Assembly: GCF_011300215.1 (NCBI RefSeq) | Contig: NZ_CP049866.1 | Coordinates: 3,411,001-3,475,000, forward strand | DNA: 64,000 nt | Direction: 5' to 3' | From: Nocardioides piscis | GTDB lineage: Bacteria > Actinomycetota > Actinomycetes > Propionibacteriales > Nocardioidaceae | Part shown: positions 25,292-33,824 of the stretch, piece after piece | Layout: every line of letters begins with the position of its first letter | Position numbering within the stretch: position 1 is the first letter of the stretch | Notes under the pieces: model-generated | Told to the model about the DNA's origin: nothing | What the model saw: only the letters and a program-made list of their open reading frames with translations | The model's database searches: none | Program-made: the position numbers and the translations under genes

Positions 25292-26626
25292 TCAGGACTG
25301 GCGCAGCATCTCCGCGACGAGGAAGGCCAGCTCGAGGGACTGGACCCGGTTGAGGCGAGGGTCGACGACCGACTCGTAGCGGTGGGCCAGGCCGTGCTCG
25401 TCGATCTCCTCGCCGCCGCCGATGCACTCGGTGACGTCGTCGCCGGTCATCTCGACCATCATGCCGCCGGGCACGGTCCCGAGCGAGCGGTGGACGTCGA
25501 AGAAGCCCTGGATCTCGTCGAGCACGTCGTCGAAGCGACGGGTCTTGTAGCCGGTCGAGGTCTCGAACGTGTTGCCGTGCATGGGGTCGGAGATCCACGC
25601 GACCTCGACGCCCTCGGCTGTGACCTTCTCGACCAGCGGCGCCAGCCCGTCGCGGACCCGCGCAGCGCCGAAGCGGGTGATGAACGTGAGCCGCCCGGGC
25701 TCGTTCTCCGGGTTGAGCTTGGCGGCGAGTGACAGCGCATCGTCCGCGGTCGCGGTCGGGCCGAGCTTGACGCCGATCGGGTTGCGGATGTGGCGGAAGT
25801 ATTCGACGTGCGCCCCGTCGAGCTGGCGCGTGCGCTCGCCGATCCAGACCATGTGGGCCGAGACGTTGTAGGGCAGCTCGGTGCGCGAGTCGATCCGCGT
25901 CATCGCGTGCTCGTAGTCCAGCAGCAGCGCCTCGTGGCTGGAGTGGAAGTCGACCCGGTGGAACTCGTCGGGGTCAGCACCGATGGCCTTCATGAAGGTC
26001 AGTGCCCGTTCGATCTCCCCCGCGACCAGCTCGTAGCGCTGTGCGTAGGGCGACTCGCGGACGAAGTCGTTGTTCCAGGTGTGGACCTGGCGCAGGTCTG
26101 CGAAGCCGCCGGTGACGAAGGCTCGCACCAGGTTGAGGGTCGCCGCGGACGCGTTGTAGACGTCGACCAGCCGCTGCGGGTCGGGGATGCGCGACTCCGG
26201 GGTGAACTCGAAGCCGTTGACCGCGTCGCCGCGGTAGGCCGGGAGGGTCTGGCCGTCCCGGGTCTCCATGTCGCTGGAGCGCGGCTTGGCGTACTGCCCG
26301 GCCAGCCGGCCGATCTTGACCACCGGCACGGACGCGGCATAGGTCAGCACGACGGCCATCTGCAGCAGCACCCGGAGCTTGTTGCGCACGTTGTCGGCGT
26401 TGACGTCGGCGAAGGTCTCCGCACAGTCGCCGCCGGCGAGCAGGAACGCCTCGCCCCGGCTGACGGCCGCGATCTTGGTCTTGAGGTCGTCGCACTCACC
26501 GGCGAAGACGAGCGGGGGTGCGAGGCGGAGCTTCTCGACCGCGGCCGTGACGGCAGCGCTGTCGGGATAGGTCGGCTGCTGCAGGGGGTGGAGGGCGTGC
26601 AGCTGCTCGAGGGTCGGGATGCTCAC
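25292..26626 (-). CDS. aroG: Class II 3-deoxy-7-phosphoheptulonate (DAHP) synthase
   Basis: 444 residues, the plant/mycobacterial-type first enzyme of the shikimate pathway, condensing PEP and erythrose-4-phosphate. Marks include FLLAGGDCAETF, the KIGRLAGQYAKPRS block, the HSSHEALLLDYEHAMTR segment, WIGERTRQLDGAHVEYFRHIRNPIGVKLGP, and WISDPMHGNTFET. Class II enzymes from actinobacteria are feedback-regulated by aromatic amino acids. It is the counterpart of Rv2178c. GTG start with TACCCT 7 nt upstream. Confidence 0.95.
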   Translation of the reverse strand: MSIPTLEQLHALHPLQQPTYPDSAAVTAAVEKLRLAPPLVFAGECDDLKTKIAAVSRGEAFLLAGGDCAETFADVNADNVRNKLRVLLQMAVVLTYAASVPVVKIGRLAGQYAKPRSSDMETRDGQTLPAYRGDAVNGFEFTPESRIPDPQRLVDVYNASAATLNLVRAFVTGGFADLRQVHTWNNDFVRESPYAQRYELVAGEIERALTFMKAIGADPDEFHRVDFHSSHEALLLDYEHAMTRIDSRTELPYNVSAHMVWIGERTRQLDGAHVEYFRHIRNPIGVKLGPTATADDALSLAAKLNPENEPGRLTFITRFGAARVRDGLAPLVEKVTAEGVEVAWISDPMHGNTFETSTGYKTRRFDDVLDEIQGFFDVHRSLGTVPGGMMVEMTGDDVTECIGGGEEIDEHGLAHRYESVVDPRLNRVQSLELAFLVAEMLRQS

Positions 26627-26633
26627 AAGGTCA

Positions 26634-26639
26634 AGGGTA
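26634..26639 (-). promoter_or_regulatory. -10 element of aroG
   Basis: TACCCT on the minus strand, 7 nt before GTG at 26626. Confidence 0.55.
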
Positions 26640-26689
26640 CGGCGACACGGGGCATCCGCCTGACTCGCGACCGATCTGCGAGCGCCCGG

Positions 26690-28498
26690 TCACTCCTCCC
26701 CCGCCTTCGCCAGCGGGATCTCGACGAACTCGAGACTGCCGCTGCGGTCGAACGAGATCTCGGAGACGGGATCGGCGTCGAACAGCACCGGGTCCGGCTC
26801 AGCCGTGCCCAGCAGGAGGGGACCTCCTGCCAGCGCCTCGGGAACGCGCCACACGTCCCCGTCGACGTCGGCGTGCAGGAGGTTGCGCTGGATCCCCACG
26901 AAGCCCAGGGCCCGGTCACGCAGACGTCGTGGGTCCGGCCGGAACCGCACCGCGATCGCGCCCTGCGTGGGCCTGGGCACCTCGATGACCTCCCCCGCCG
27001 ACACACGCTGCCGTCCGACCCGACCCTCGTCCCCGCAGCGGTCGCTCGAGCGGGCATGGGCCGACCATTCCCCGTCCTCGGCCACCACCTCGAAGTGGCA
27101 GAGCAGTGCCAGCGTGTATGCCGGGGTCTCCCAGAGCGGATTCCGCTCGGGATAGGGCGTGTGCTCGCGCAGCACCCGGTGGTCGGGGTCCGCGAGCAGC
27201 GCGCTCGCATTGGCCTCGTCGAGCAGCGGGGTGTAGGCGCTGTAGTTCTGGAACACGGTCAGCGGCTGCCACTCCAGGTCGTGTGCCCAGACGGCGGAGA
27301 TCTCCCAAGGGTCGACCGACACCGGATGGCCTTCCAGTGCTTCGAGGACCTCCGGGCCGATCGCGAGCTCATCGACCAGGTCGGCGCGAGCCTCGGCCAG
27401 CCGTTCGGGGTAGGCGGACGGCAGCGGGTCCGGCGGCCAAGCAGCCGGGGACAGGTCTCTCGTGGGCAGGATGGGCAGGTTGGCTGACATCAGGAGTGAC
27501 AGCACGACCGCGATCGGGACAGCCATCCACACCACCGGCCGCCACACCCTGGTCCCGACCAGGGAGAGCAGCACCACCACCAGGCCGGTGTAGCCGGGGA
27601 GCAGGTGGGCGCCGTCCGCTCTGGTCAGCGCCGCCTTGCAGAAGAACAGCACCGCCCCCAGGCAGGCGACCTTCGCGACCCACGGCAGGTCGCGCGCCGT
27701 GATCACCGCGGCCACGGTGACCACCGCAGCACCGGCCATCAGCAGCGCGATCACCGACCACTCGAGATAGGCCATGCCGTCGGCGTAGCCACCCACGATG
27801 TCGGCGCCCAGCCGCAGCCACCCGACCACGTCGGTCAACGACTGCCCGGCTGCGACCCAGGACACGACGAAGCCCAGCCCGAAGGAACCCAGGCTCCACA
27901 GCCACAACGCCGGGCGTCGGCTCGCCACGACCACCAGCGCGACCACGGCCACCGCGAGCGCGCCCTCGGACAGCTTGATCTGCACCGAGAGCGCCGTCGC
28001 TGCCGAGGCGAGGGCCACTGCAGCGGTGGCGGGGCTCTCCCCCGAAGGCCGTCGCAGCTCGGTCAGTCCCCACGCCAGGAGGGCCAGCAGGAGGATCCAT
28101 CCGGACTGGCTGCAGTTGCCGATCAGGAACGTGACGGCCACGGCGACCGGGACCCGCCAGGGACGCTCCGGCAGCAGTCGACGCAGGCAGAGGAAGAGGG
28201 TCGCGACAGCCAACACCCGGAAGCCGGCTGCGAGCCACAGGTCGCCCAGGTCGATCCCGCTCGGGGCGTCCAGGATTCCCCAGGGACCGTAGGTGAACGC
28301 CTGCTCGGAGCCGAGGGGGACGTCTCGCTCACGCCACAGCTGCAGCCCGATCATCCACGACGACTCGGGATCGCGCCGTGGCCAGTAGGCAGGGGCCAGT
28401 CGTCCGGCCTGCTCGAGCACGCCGATCAGCACGGCCACGACGCCCAGGACGATCCGTTCGTGCCGTCCACTCGTCTCCGCGACCTCGTGCGCCTCCAC
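26690..28498 (-). CDS. Polytopic membrane protein, paralogue B of a tandem pair
   Basis: 602 residues. About ten membrane helices fill residues 16-350, and a soluble domain of about 240 residues ends the protein. It shares with its upstream neighbour the early pattern RR-PESSWMIGL, the TYGPWGILDAPSG loop, the PVSVDPWEISAVWAHDL segment and the C-terminal jelly-roll-like motif. The layout resembles GT-C glycosyltransferases, but I cannot identify the catalytic Asp motif with confidence. Its GTG directly follows the TAG of the upstream paralogue with no spacer, so translation is coupled. Confidence 0.75.
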   Translation of the reverse strand: MEAHEVAETSGRHERIVLGVVAVLIGVLEQAGRLAPAYWPRRDPESSWMIGLQLWRERDVPLGSEQAFTYGPWGILDAPSGIDLGDLWLAAGFRVLAVATLFLCLRRLLPERPWRVPVAVAVTFLIGNCSQSGWILLLALLAWGLTELRRPSGESPATAAVALASAATALSVQIKLSEGALAVAVVALVVVASRRPALWLWSLGSFGLGFVVSWVAAGQSLTDVVGWLRLGADIVGGYADGMAYLEWSVIALLMAGAAVVTVAAVITARDLPWVAKVACLGAVLFFCKAALTRADGAHLLPGYTGLVVVLLSLVGTRVWRPVVWMAVPIAVVLSLLMSANLPILPTRDLSPAAWPPDPLPSAYPERLAEARADLVDELAIGPEVLEALEGHPVSVDPWEISAVWAHDLEWQPLTVFQNYSAYTPLLDEANASALLADPDHRVLREHTPYPERNPLWETPAYTLALLCHFEVVAEDGEWSAHARSSDRCGDEGRVGRQRVSAGEVIEVPRPTQGAIAVRFRPDPRRLRDRALGFVGIQRNLLHADVDGDVWRVPEALAGGPLLLGTAEPDPVLFDADPVSEISFDRSGSLEFVEIPLAKAGEE

Positions 28499-30334
28499 CT
28501 ACCGCTCCCGCTTCGTGGCAGCGGTCTCCAGCGGGATCTCGACGATCTCCAGCTCACCGGCCCGGTCGAAGCTGATCGAACGTCCCGGCTCAGCACCGAA
28601 CAGAACGGGCTCGCTGTCGGGGGCTCCCACGAGGAGAGGCCCTTGGGCCAGTGCCTCCGGCAGCCGCCACCGGGTCCCGTCCACGGTCGCGTGCAGGAGG
28701 TTGCGCGCGATGCCGAGCACTCCGAGCGCCCGATCAGTCGGCGCCCGGTGGTCGGGGGTGAAGCGCACTGCCACCAGAGCGCCGCGCGGGGTCGGAAGGG
28801 CGATCTCTTCGCCGGCAGCGACGCGGCGGGTCTGGACCTGCTGCTCGGCCCCACAGCGGCTCCGGCCGGTTCGGGCGTAGGCCGTCCAGGAGCCGTCCTC
28901 GGCCACGGCCCGGAAATGGCACAGCAGCGCCAACGTGTAGGCGGGTGACTCCCAGACCGGGTTTCGATCGTGGTGCACCTGTCGTTCGCGCAGCACCCGA
29001 CGACCGCGGTCGGCGAGCAGGGCCTCAGCGTTGAGCTCGTCGAGACGCGGGGTGAAGACGCTGTACTGCTGGAACACCGGGAGCGGGCTCCAGTCCAGCT
29101 CGTGCGCCCACGCAGCAGAGATCTCCCACGGGTCCACGGAGACCGGGTGCCCACGCAGTGCCTCCACCACCTCCGGGTCGATCGACAGGTCGGCGACAAG
29201 GTCACTTCGCGCCTGCGCCACTTCCTTCTTCCGCTCGCTGGGCCACGCCGCCAGGGACGGGTCGTCGAAGGTGACCTGCCGCGGTGGGAGCAGCGGGGTC
29301 CCGACGATGAGGAGCAGGGCGAGGCAGGTGGCCACGACCAGTCCGAACGCCCCCACCACCATCGGCACGCCCCGGGCCGCCAGCAGCACGACGAGCACGG
29401 TCAGCACCGCGGCATACGCCGGCATGAGGTGCCCCCCGTCGGGCATCCCCAGCGCGAGGCGGCCGAAGAACGCCAACGCACCGAGCGCACACACCCTGCC
29501 CAGCAGGGGCAGTCCGCGCGCCGTCAGAGCCGTCAGGGCCGTCGCGACCAGGGCCAGCAGCAGGACGACGAACAGGATGTTCGGGTCCTCGTAGTTCATC
29601 GCGTCGCTGTAGCCCCGCACGACCTCCCAGCCGAGCCGCAGCCACTCGGGCACGTCGACCAGGTCGCTGCCGGCCCACACCCACAGGATGGGGAAGGCCA
29701 CCACGAACGCGACCACCGCGACGATGGCCGAGCGCAGCCGGTCCCCCGCGAGGACAAGCACTCCCACGAGCGCGACCCCCAGGACGCCTTCGGTGAACTT
29801 CATCTGGAAGAGCAGTGCGCTGACCGTGGCCGCGACCGCCACGGCCCACCAGGGTGGTCGCACACGGCGGATGGTGGTTGTCAGCACCCACGCGGTCATC
29901 GCGAGCAGCAGGATCCAGCCCGGCTGACCGCCGTTGGCAACGAGCAGGCACACCACCGCGGCGACCGGCACGGCGAAGCGCAGCGACCGGAGAGTCGATG
30001 CGATGGCGAGGAACAGCAGCATGACCGCTACGAATCGCAGACTGCCTGATGCGACCAGGGTCACCGGGTCGACGCCGCTGGGTGACGCCAGGAATCCCCA
30101 GGGCCCATAGCTGAAGATGAAGTCCGGCCCGAAGGAGATCTCCTGCCCACGCACGAGGTCCAGACCGAGCATCCAGCTGAAGTCCAGGTGCCGGCGCGGC
30201 CACTGGGCCGGAAGCACCCTGCCGACCTGGTCGACGAGACCGACGACGACGGCCGCCAGTCCCAGCCAGACCCGGCTCCGCCCACCTGGTCCTTGACGGG
30301 ATGCGTCTGCGGGACCGTCGTCGGGAACTGGCAC
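28499..30334 (-). CDS. Polytopic membrane protein, paralogue A of a tandem pair
   Basis: 611 residues, first gene of a two-gene unit with its downstream paralogue. It has the same plan: N-terminal loop RRHLDFSWMLGLDLVRGQEISFGPDFIFSYGPWG, about ten helices, then a soluble domain with PVSVDPWEISAAWAHELDWSPLPVFQQYS. A DPE or DxD motif might be catalytic if this is a GT-C enzyme, but this is speculative. A role in cell-surface glycan assembly is the best guess. GTG start with a TAGGTT hexamer 6 nt upstream. Confidence 0.75.
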   Translation of the reverse strand: MPVPDDGPADASRQGPGGRSRVWLGLAAVVVGLVDQVGRVLPAQWPRRHLDFSWMLGLDLVRGQEISFGPDFIFSYGPWGFLASPSGVDPVTLVASGSLRFVAVMLLFLAIASTLRSLRFAVPVAAVVCLLVANGGQPGWILLLAMTAWVLTTTIRRVRPPWWAVAVAATVSALLFQMKFTEGVLGVALVGVLVLAGDRLRSAIVAVVAFVVAFPILWVWAGSDLVDVPEWLRLGWEVVRGYSDAMNYEDPNILFVVLLLALVATALTALTARGLPLLGRVCALGALAFFGRLALGMPDGGHLMPAYAAVLTVLVVLLAARGVPMVVGAFGLVVATCLALLLIVGTPLLPPRQVTFDDPSLAAWPSERKKEVAQARSDLVADLSIDPEVVEALRGHPVSVDPWEISAAWAHELDWSPLPVFQQYSVFTPRLDELNAEALLADRGRRVLRERQVHHDRNPVWESPAYTLALLCHFRAVAEDGSWTAYARTGRSRCGAEQQVQTRRVAAGEEIALPTPRGALVAVRFTPDHRAPTDRALGVLGIARNLLHATVDGTRWRLPEALAQGPLLVGAPDSEPVLFGAEPGRSISFDRAGELEIVEIPLETAATKRER

Positions 30335-30340
30335 GGCGAG

Positions 30341-30346
30341 AACCTA
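30341..30346 (-). promoter_or_regulatory. -10 element of the tandem membrane-protein operon
   Basis: TAGGTT on the minus strand, 6 nt before GTG at 30334. Confidence 0.6.
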
Positions 30347-30402
30347 GTGCATGACAGCGCCCCCCGAGGGCCGATCTCGGGTGGAGCTGCGGGACGTGTC
30401 GA

Positions 30403-31854
30403 CTACTTCTCGAGGTGCTCGATGTCGCGGAAGCCGGTCTTCTTGGCTCGCACGCCACGGTTGGTCAGCCAGGTGATGGCCCAGAGCACGACGCCGATCG
30501 CGACCAGCCCCAGCGCGATCTGGTATTCGAGCAGGTCGCGGTCGGAGATCTGGGGAACGATCAGGAAGACGCACAGCGCTCCGGCCAGCGCCGGGGTCGG
30601 ACCGGGCGAGCGGAAGAAACCCTCGGCCGGGTCCCGCCGCAGGACGAGGCACGCCACGTTGACCACGGCGAAGACCGCGAGCAGCAGCAGTGACGTCGTG
30701 CCCGACAGTGAGCCGACGATCGATGAGTCCGACTGGGTCGAGACATACCAGATGAGAGCCAGGGCCAGCAGCGTGGAGAAGATGATCCCGACGTATGGCG
30801 CCCTGGTGCCCGGCGACACCTTGCCCAACGACCGCGGAAGGACGTCCTGCCTGCCCATGCCGTAGAGCAGCCGGCTGGCCATCAGCATGTTGATGAGTGC
30901 GGTGTTGGCGACTGCAAACACCGCGAGGAACGGGAAGATGCGGTCCATCGGAAGGTCGGGCGCCCCCTTGGACACCACCTCGAGCAGGGCGCGACCCTCG
31001 GCCTCGTTGATCGTCGCGAGCTCGCCGGGGGTGAGGACGGCCACGACGGCCACGGCGACCAGCATGTAGATGATGACCGCGACCCCGAGACCGGTGAGCA
31101 TCGTCCGCGGGAAGATCTTCTGTGGCTCCTTGGTCTCCTCGACCATGTTGACCGAGTCCTCGAAGCCGACCATCGCGAAGAACGCGACCGACGTCGCGGC
31201 GGTGACCGCCATGAACAGACCCTTGTCGTCGGCCCCCTCGAAGGTCGTGATCCGGCTGAGGTCACCCTCGCCCTGCGCCATCGCGTAGAAACCGATGGCG
31301 ATCACGATGCTGAGGGCGAGCATCTCCACGAGCGTCAGCATCACGTTGAACTTCACCGACTCGCCGACCCCGCGCAGGTTGATCAGGGCGAGCAGCACCA
31401 TGAATGCCATGGCGATCGCCGTCACGATGCCCGTGCTCGGCAGCTCGTCCAGCCAACCGTTGGCGACGAACCCGCCGGTGAGGTTCTGGGCGAGCACGTT
31501 GGCCGACGTCGACGCACTGGTGACGCCGGAGCAGATCACCGCGAACGCCACCAGGAACGTCACGAAGTGGATGCCGAACGCCTTGTGCGTGTAGAGCGCG
31601 GCCCCTGCGGCCTGCGGATACTTGGTGACCAGCTCCAGGTAGGACAGAGCCGTCAACGTCGCCACGACGAACGCGACGAGGAACGGCAGCCAGACGACAC
31701 CGCCGACGATGCCGGCCATCTGGCCGGTGACCGCATAGACCCCGGCACCGAGGATGTCACCGATGATGAAGAGCAGGAGAAGCTTGGGCCCCATCACCCG
31801 CTTGAGCTCGAGCTCGGTCCCGCTGGCTTCCGGCTCCGCAGTGCGACTGCTCAT
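30403..31854 (-). CDS. APC-family amino acid permease
   Basis: 483 residues with about 12 membrane helices of the LeuT-like APC fold. The unwound TM1 region is GDILGAGVYAVTGQMAGIVGG, and the TM6 motif is FFAMVGFEDSVNMVEETKEPQKIFPR, typical of the cationic/neutral amino-acid branch. The last residues (KKTGFRDIEHLEK) are cytosolic. Substrate is unresolved. It stands alone between the membrane-protein pair and pfk. Confidence 0.9.
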   Translation of the reverse strand: MSSRTAEPEASGTELELKRVMGPKLLLLFIIGDILGAGVYAVTGQMAGIVGGVVWLPFLVAFVVATLTALSYLELVTKYPQAAGAALYTHKAFGIHFVTFLVAFAVICSGVTSASTSANVLAQNLTGGFVANGWLDELPSTGIVTAIAMAFMVLLALINLRGVGESVKFNVMLTLVEMLALSIVIAIGFYAMAQGEGDLSRITTFEGADDKGLFMAVTAATSVAFFAMVGFEDSVNMVEETKEPQKIFPRTMLTGLGVAVIIYMLVAVAVVAVLTPGELATINEAEGRALLEVVSKGAPDLPMDRIFPFLAVFAVANTALINMLMASRLLYGMGRQDVLPRSLGKVSPGTRAPYVGIIFSTLLALALIWYVSTQSDSSIVGSLSGTTSLLLLAVFAVVNVACLVLRRDPAEGFFRSPGPTPALAGALCVFLIVPQISDRDLLEYQIALGLVAIGVVLWAITWLTNRGVRAKKTGFRDIEHLEK

Positions 31855-31898
31855 ACCCGTGCTCCTCGAGTAGTCAGGAAGATTCCCTTTACTCTGGA

Positions 31899-31931
31899 CT
31901 CACGGGAGGGTGAAGGCAAGCACCCCGTGAG
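31899..31931 (-). terminator. Possible terminator hairpin of pfk
   Basis: CTCACGGG (31899-31906) and CCCGTGAG (31924-31931) form an 8-bp perfect stem with a 17-nt loop just past the pfk stop. No U-run is seen. Confidence 0.4.
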
Positions 31932-31937
31932 CGGACC

Positions 31938-32966
31938 TCAGCCGAAGAAGACCGCTGCTTCGGCATACTCCTGCTCGCTCACGAGCTTGAGCTCGCCGGT
32001 GCCGTCGCGCAGTGGCACCCGTTCGATGCGGGTCCCGCGCAGCGCCATCATGGTGCCGAAGTCGCCCTCGGCCACGGCGTCGATGGCCTGCAGGCCGAAG
32101 CGGGTGGCCAACCAGCGGTCGAAGGCCGTGGGAGTCCCGCCGCGCTGGACGTGACCGATCACCACGGTCCGCGCCTCCTTGCCGGTGCGCGCCTCGATCT
32201 CGCTGGCCAGGCGATCGCCGATGCCACCGAGCCGGACGTGGCCGAAGGCGTCCTTCTCCCCCGACGCGATCGTCATCTCCCCGCCCTCTCGTGGCACCGC
32301 GCCCTCCGACACCACGATGATCGGCGCGTACTTGCTCTTGAACCTGGTCTCGACGCGGGCGCAGACGTCCTCGATGTCGAAGGGCTGCTCGGGGATCAGC
32401 ACCATGCTGGCGCCGCCGGCGATGCCACTGTGCAGCGCGATCCAGCCGGCGTGCCGCCCCATCACCTCCACGACCAGGACGCGGTGGTGGGACTCGGCGG
32501 TGGTGTGCAGCCGGTCGATGGCCTCCGTGGCGATGTTGACCGCCGTGTCGAACCCGAAGGTGAAGTCGGTGGCACTGAGGTCGTTGTCGATCGTCTTGGG
32601 CACGCCGACCACGTCGACCCCCAGGTCGGCCAGCTTGGTGGCGACGCCCAGGGTGTCCTCACCGCCGATCGCGACCAGCGCGTCGACGCCGTCGCGCTCG
32701 AGGTTGGCCCTGATCTTCTCCACGCCGTCCTCGACCTTGAACGGGTTGGTCCGGCTGGAGCCGAGGATGGTGCCGCCACGGGGCAGGATGCCGCGGCACT
32801 CCTCGACACCGAGCGGCATCGTCAGGCCCTCCAGGGGCCCCTTCCATCCGTTGCGATAGCCGACGAACTCAAACCCGTGCGCCTGCACGCCCTTGCGGAC
32901 CACAGCACGGATCACCGCATTCAGCCCCGGGCAGTCGCCGCCACCAGTCAACACTCCGACACGCAT
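31938..32966 (-). CDS. pfkA: 6-phosphofructokinase, pyrophosphate-type signature
   Basis: 342 residues of group A phosphofructokinase. In E. coli numbering, residue 104 is Asp (IGGEDTLG) and residue 124 is Lys (GVPKTIDND). This pair is the known signature of PPi-dependent enzymes such as that of Amycolatopsis methanolica, whereas ATP enzymes have Gly104. The catalytic TIDND Asp and the MGRHAGWIAL substrate loop are present. The ATG at 32966 is used; a long frame upstream is only a shadow of the divergent gene. The -10 TACGGT lies 6 nt upstream. Confidence 0.9.
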   Translation of the reverse strand: MRVGVLTGGGDCPGLNAVIRAVVRKGVQAHGFEFVGYRNGWKGPLEGLTMPLGVEECRGILPRGGTILGSSRTNPFKVEDGVEKIRANLERDGVDALVAIGGEDTLGVATKLADLGVDVVGVPKTIDNDLSATDFTFGFDTAVNIATEAIDRLHTTAESHHRVLVVEVMGRHAGWIALHSGIAGGASMVLIPEQPFDIEDVCARVETRFKSKYAPIIVVSEGAVPREGGEMTIASGEKDAFGHVRLGGIGDRLASEIEARTGKEARTVVIGHVQRGGTPTAFDRWLATRFGLQAIDAVAEGDFGTMMALRGTRIERVPLRDGTGELKLVSEQEYAEAAVFFG

Positions 32967-32972
32967 GCTGCC

Positions 32973-32978
32973 ACCGTA
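32973..32978 (-). promoter_or_regulatory. -10 element of pfk
   Basis: TACGGT on the minus strand, 6 nt before ATG 32966. It lies back to back with the promoter of the divergent DUF1028 gene. Confidence 0.6.
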
Positions 32979-32986
32979 CGCACCCC

Positions 32987-32992
32987 TAGGGT
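32987..32992 (+). promoter_or_regulatory. -10 element of DUF1028-glpK operon
   Basis: TAGGGT, 7 nt before ATG 33000. Only 33 bp separate the two divergent start codons, so each -35 must lie in the other gene. Confidence 0.6.
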
Positions 32993-32999
32993 GAGAGTC

Positions 33000-33824
33000 A
33001 TGACCTTCTCCATCGTGGCCCGATCCGACGACGGCGAGTCGTGGGGCGTGGCCGTTGCCTCCAAGTTCCTCGCGGTCGGTTCCGCGGTCCCGGCTGCCGT
33101 CGCCGGGGTGGGGGCGATCGCCACCCAGGCCGACGCCAACGTCTCCTACAAGTTCCTCGCGCTCGCCCACCTCGACGACGGCGCGACCGCCCCGGTGGCT
33201 CTCGACCGGTTGATCGAGGACGACGACGGCCGCGCCCACCGCCAGGTCGGGATCGTCGACCTGGACGGCAACGCGGCGACATACACCGGCGAGGAGTGCT
33301 TCGACTGGGCGGGTGGGCGCAGCGGCCCGGGCTATGCGATCCAGGGCAACATCCTCACCGGCCCGGAGGTCGTGGAGGCGATGGAGGCGGCCTGGCTGGC
33401 CTCGGCGGGTGAGTCGCTGGCGCGCCGGCTGACCGGCGCACTGGCCGCGGGCGACCAGGCGGGCGGTGACTCGCGCGGGCGGCAGTCCGCGGCGCTGCTG
33501 GTCGTCAAGGACGGGGCAGGATATGGCGGTCTCGACGACGTGGCTGCAGACCTGCGGGTCGACGACCACGCCGATCCGGTCACCGAGCTGCTGCGGCTGC
33601 TCGACCTGAACGACCTCTACCTCACTGCCTCCACGCCCGAGGAGCAGGTGCCGGTGACCGAGGAGCTCCAGGCCGAGCTCGAAGGATTCGCGCAGGCCAA
33701 GGGCCTCGAGCACTTCCGGGAGTGGGTGGGCTCGGAGAACTACGAGATGCGGGTCGCGCCAGGGCTCCGTCCCGCTTGGATAGACCAGCGCATCCTGGAC
33801 ATCATCCGCAAGGAGCTGCCATGA
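33000..33824 (+). CDS. DUF1028 (Ntn-hydrolase-like) protein
   Basis: 274 residues. The N-terminal half is the DUF1028 core: MTFSIVARSDDGESWGVAVASKFLAVGSAVPAA, VGAIATQADANVSYK, and the Gly-rich YAIQGNILTGPEVVEAM. The C-terminal part is a helical extension containing VDDHADPVTELLRLLDL, typical of the longer members. The family is related to Ntn hydrolases, but no reaction is firmly assigned. The stop overlaps the ATG of glpK (ATGA), an unusual partnership. Confidence 0.85.
   Translation: MTFSIVARSDDGESWGVAVASKFLAVGSAVPAAVAGVGAIATQADANVSYKFLALAHLDDGATAPVALDRLIEDDDGRAHRQVGIVDLDGNAATYTGEECFDWAGGRSGPGYAIQGNILTGPEVVEAMEAAWLASAGESLARRLTGALAAGDQAGGDSRGRQSAALLVVKDGAGYGGLDDVAADLRVDDHADPVTELLRLLDLNDLYLTASTPEEQVPVTEELQAELEGFAQAKGLEHFREWVGSENYEMRVAPGLRPAWIDQRILDIIRKELP

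Noticed and set aside
25790..27487. 565-codon plus-strand frame opposite aroG
   Set aside because: Antisense to a certain class II DAHP synthase and without any motif of its own.
33001..33713. Extension of pfk upstream of 32966
   Set aside because: The extension lies antisense to the DUF1028 gene; the PFK glycine-rich start MRVGVLTGGGDCPG begins at 32966 and has a well-placed -10.
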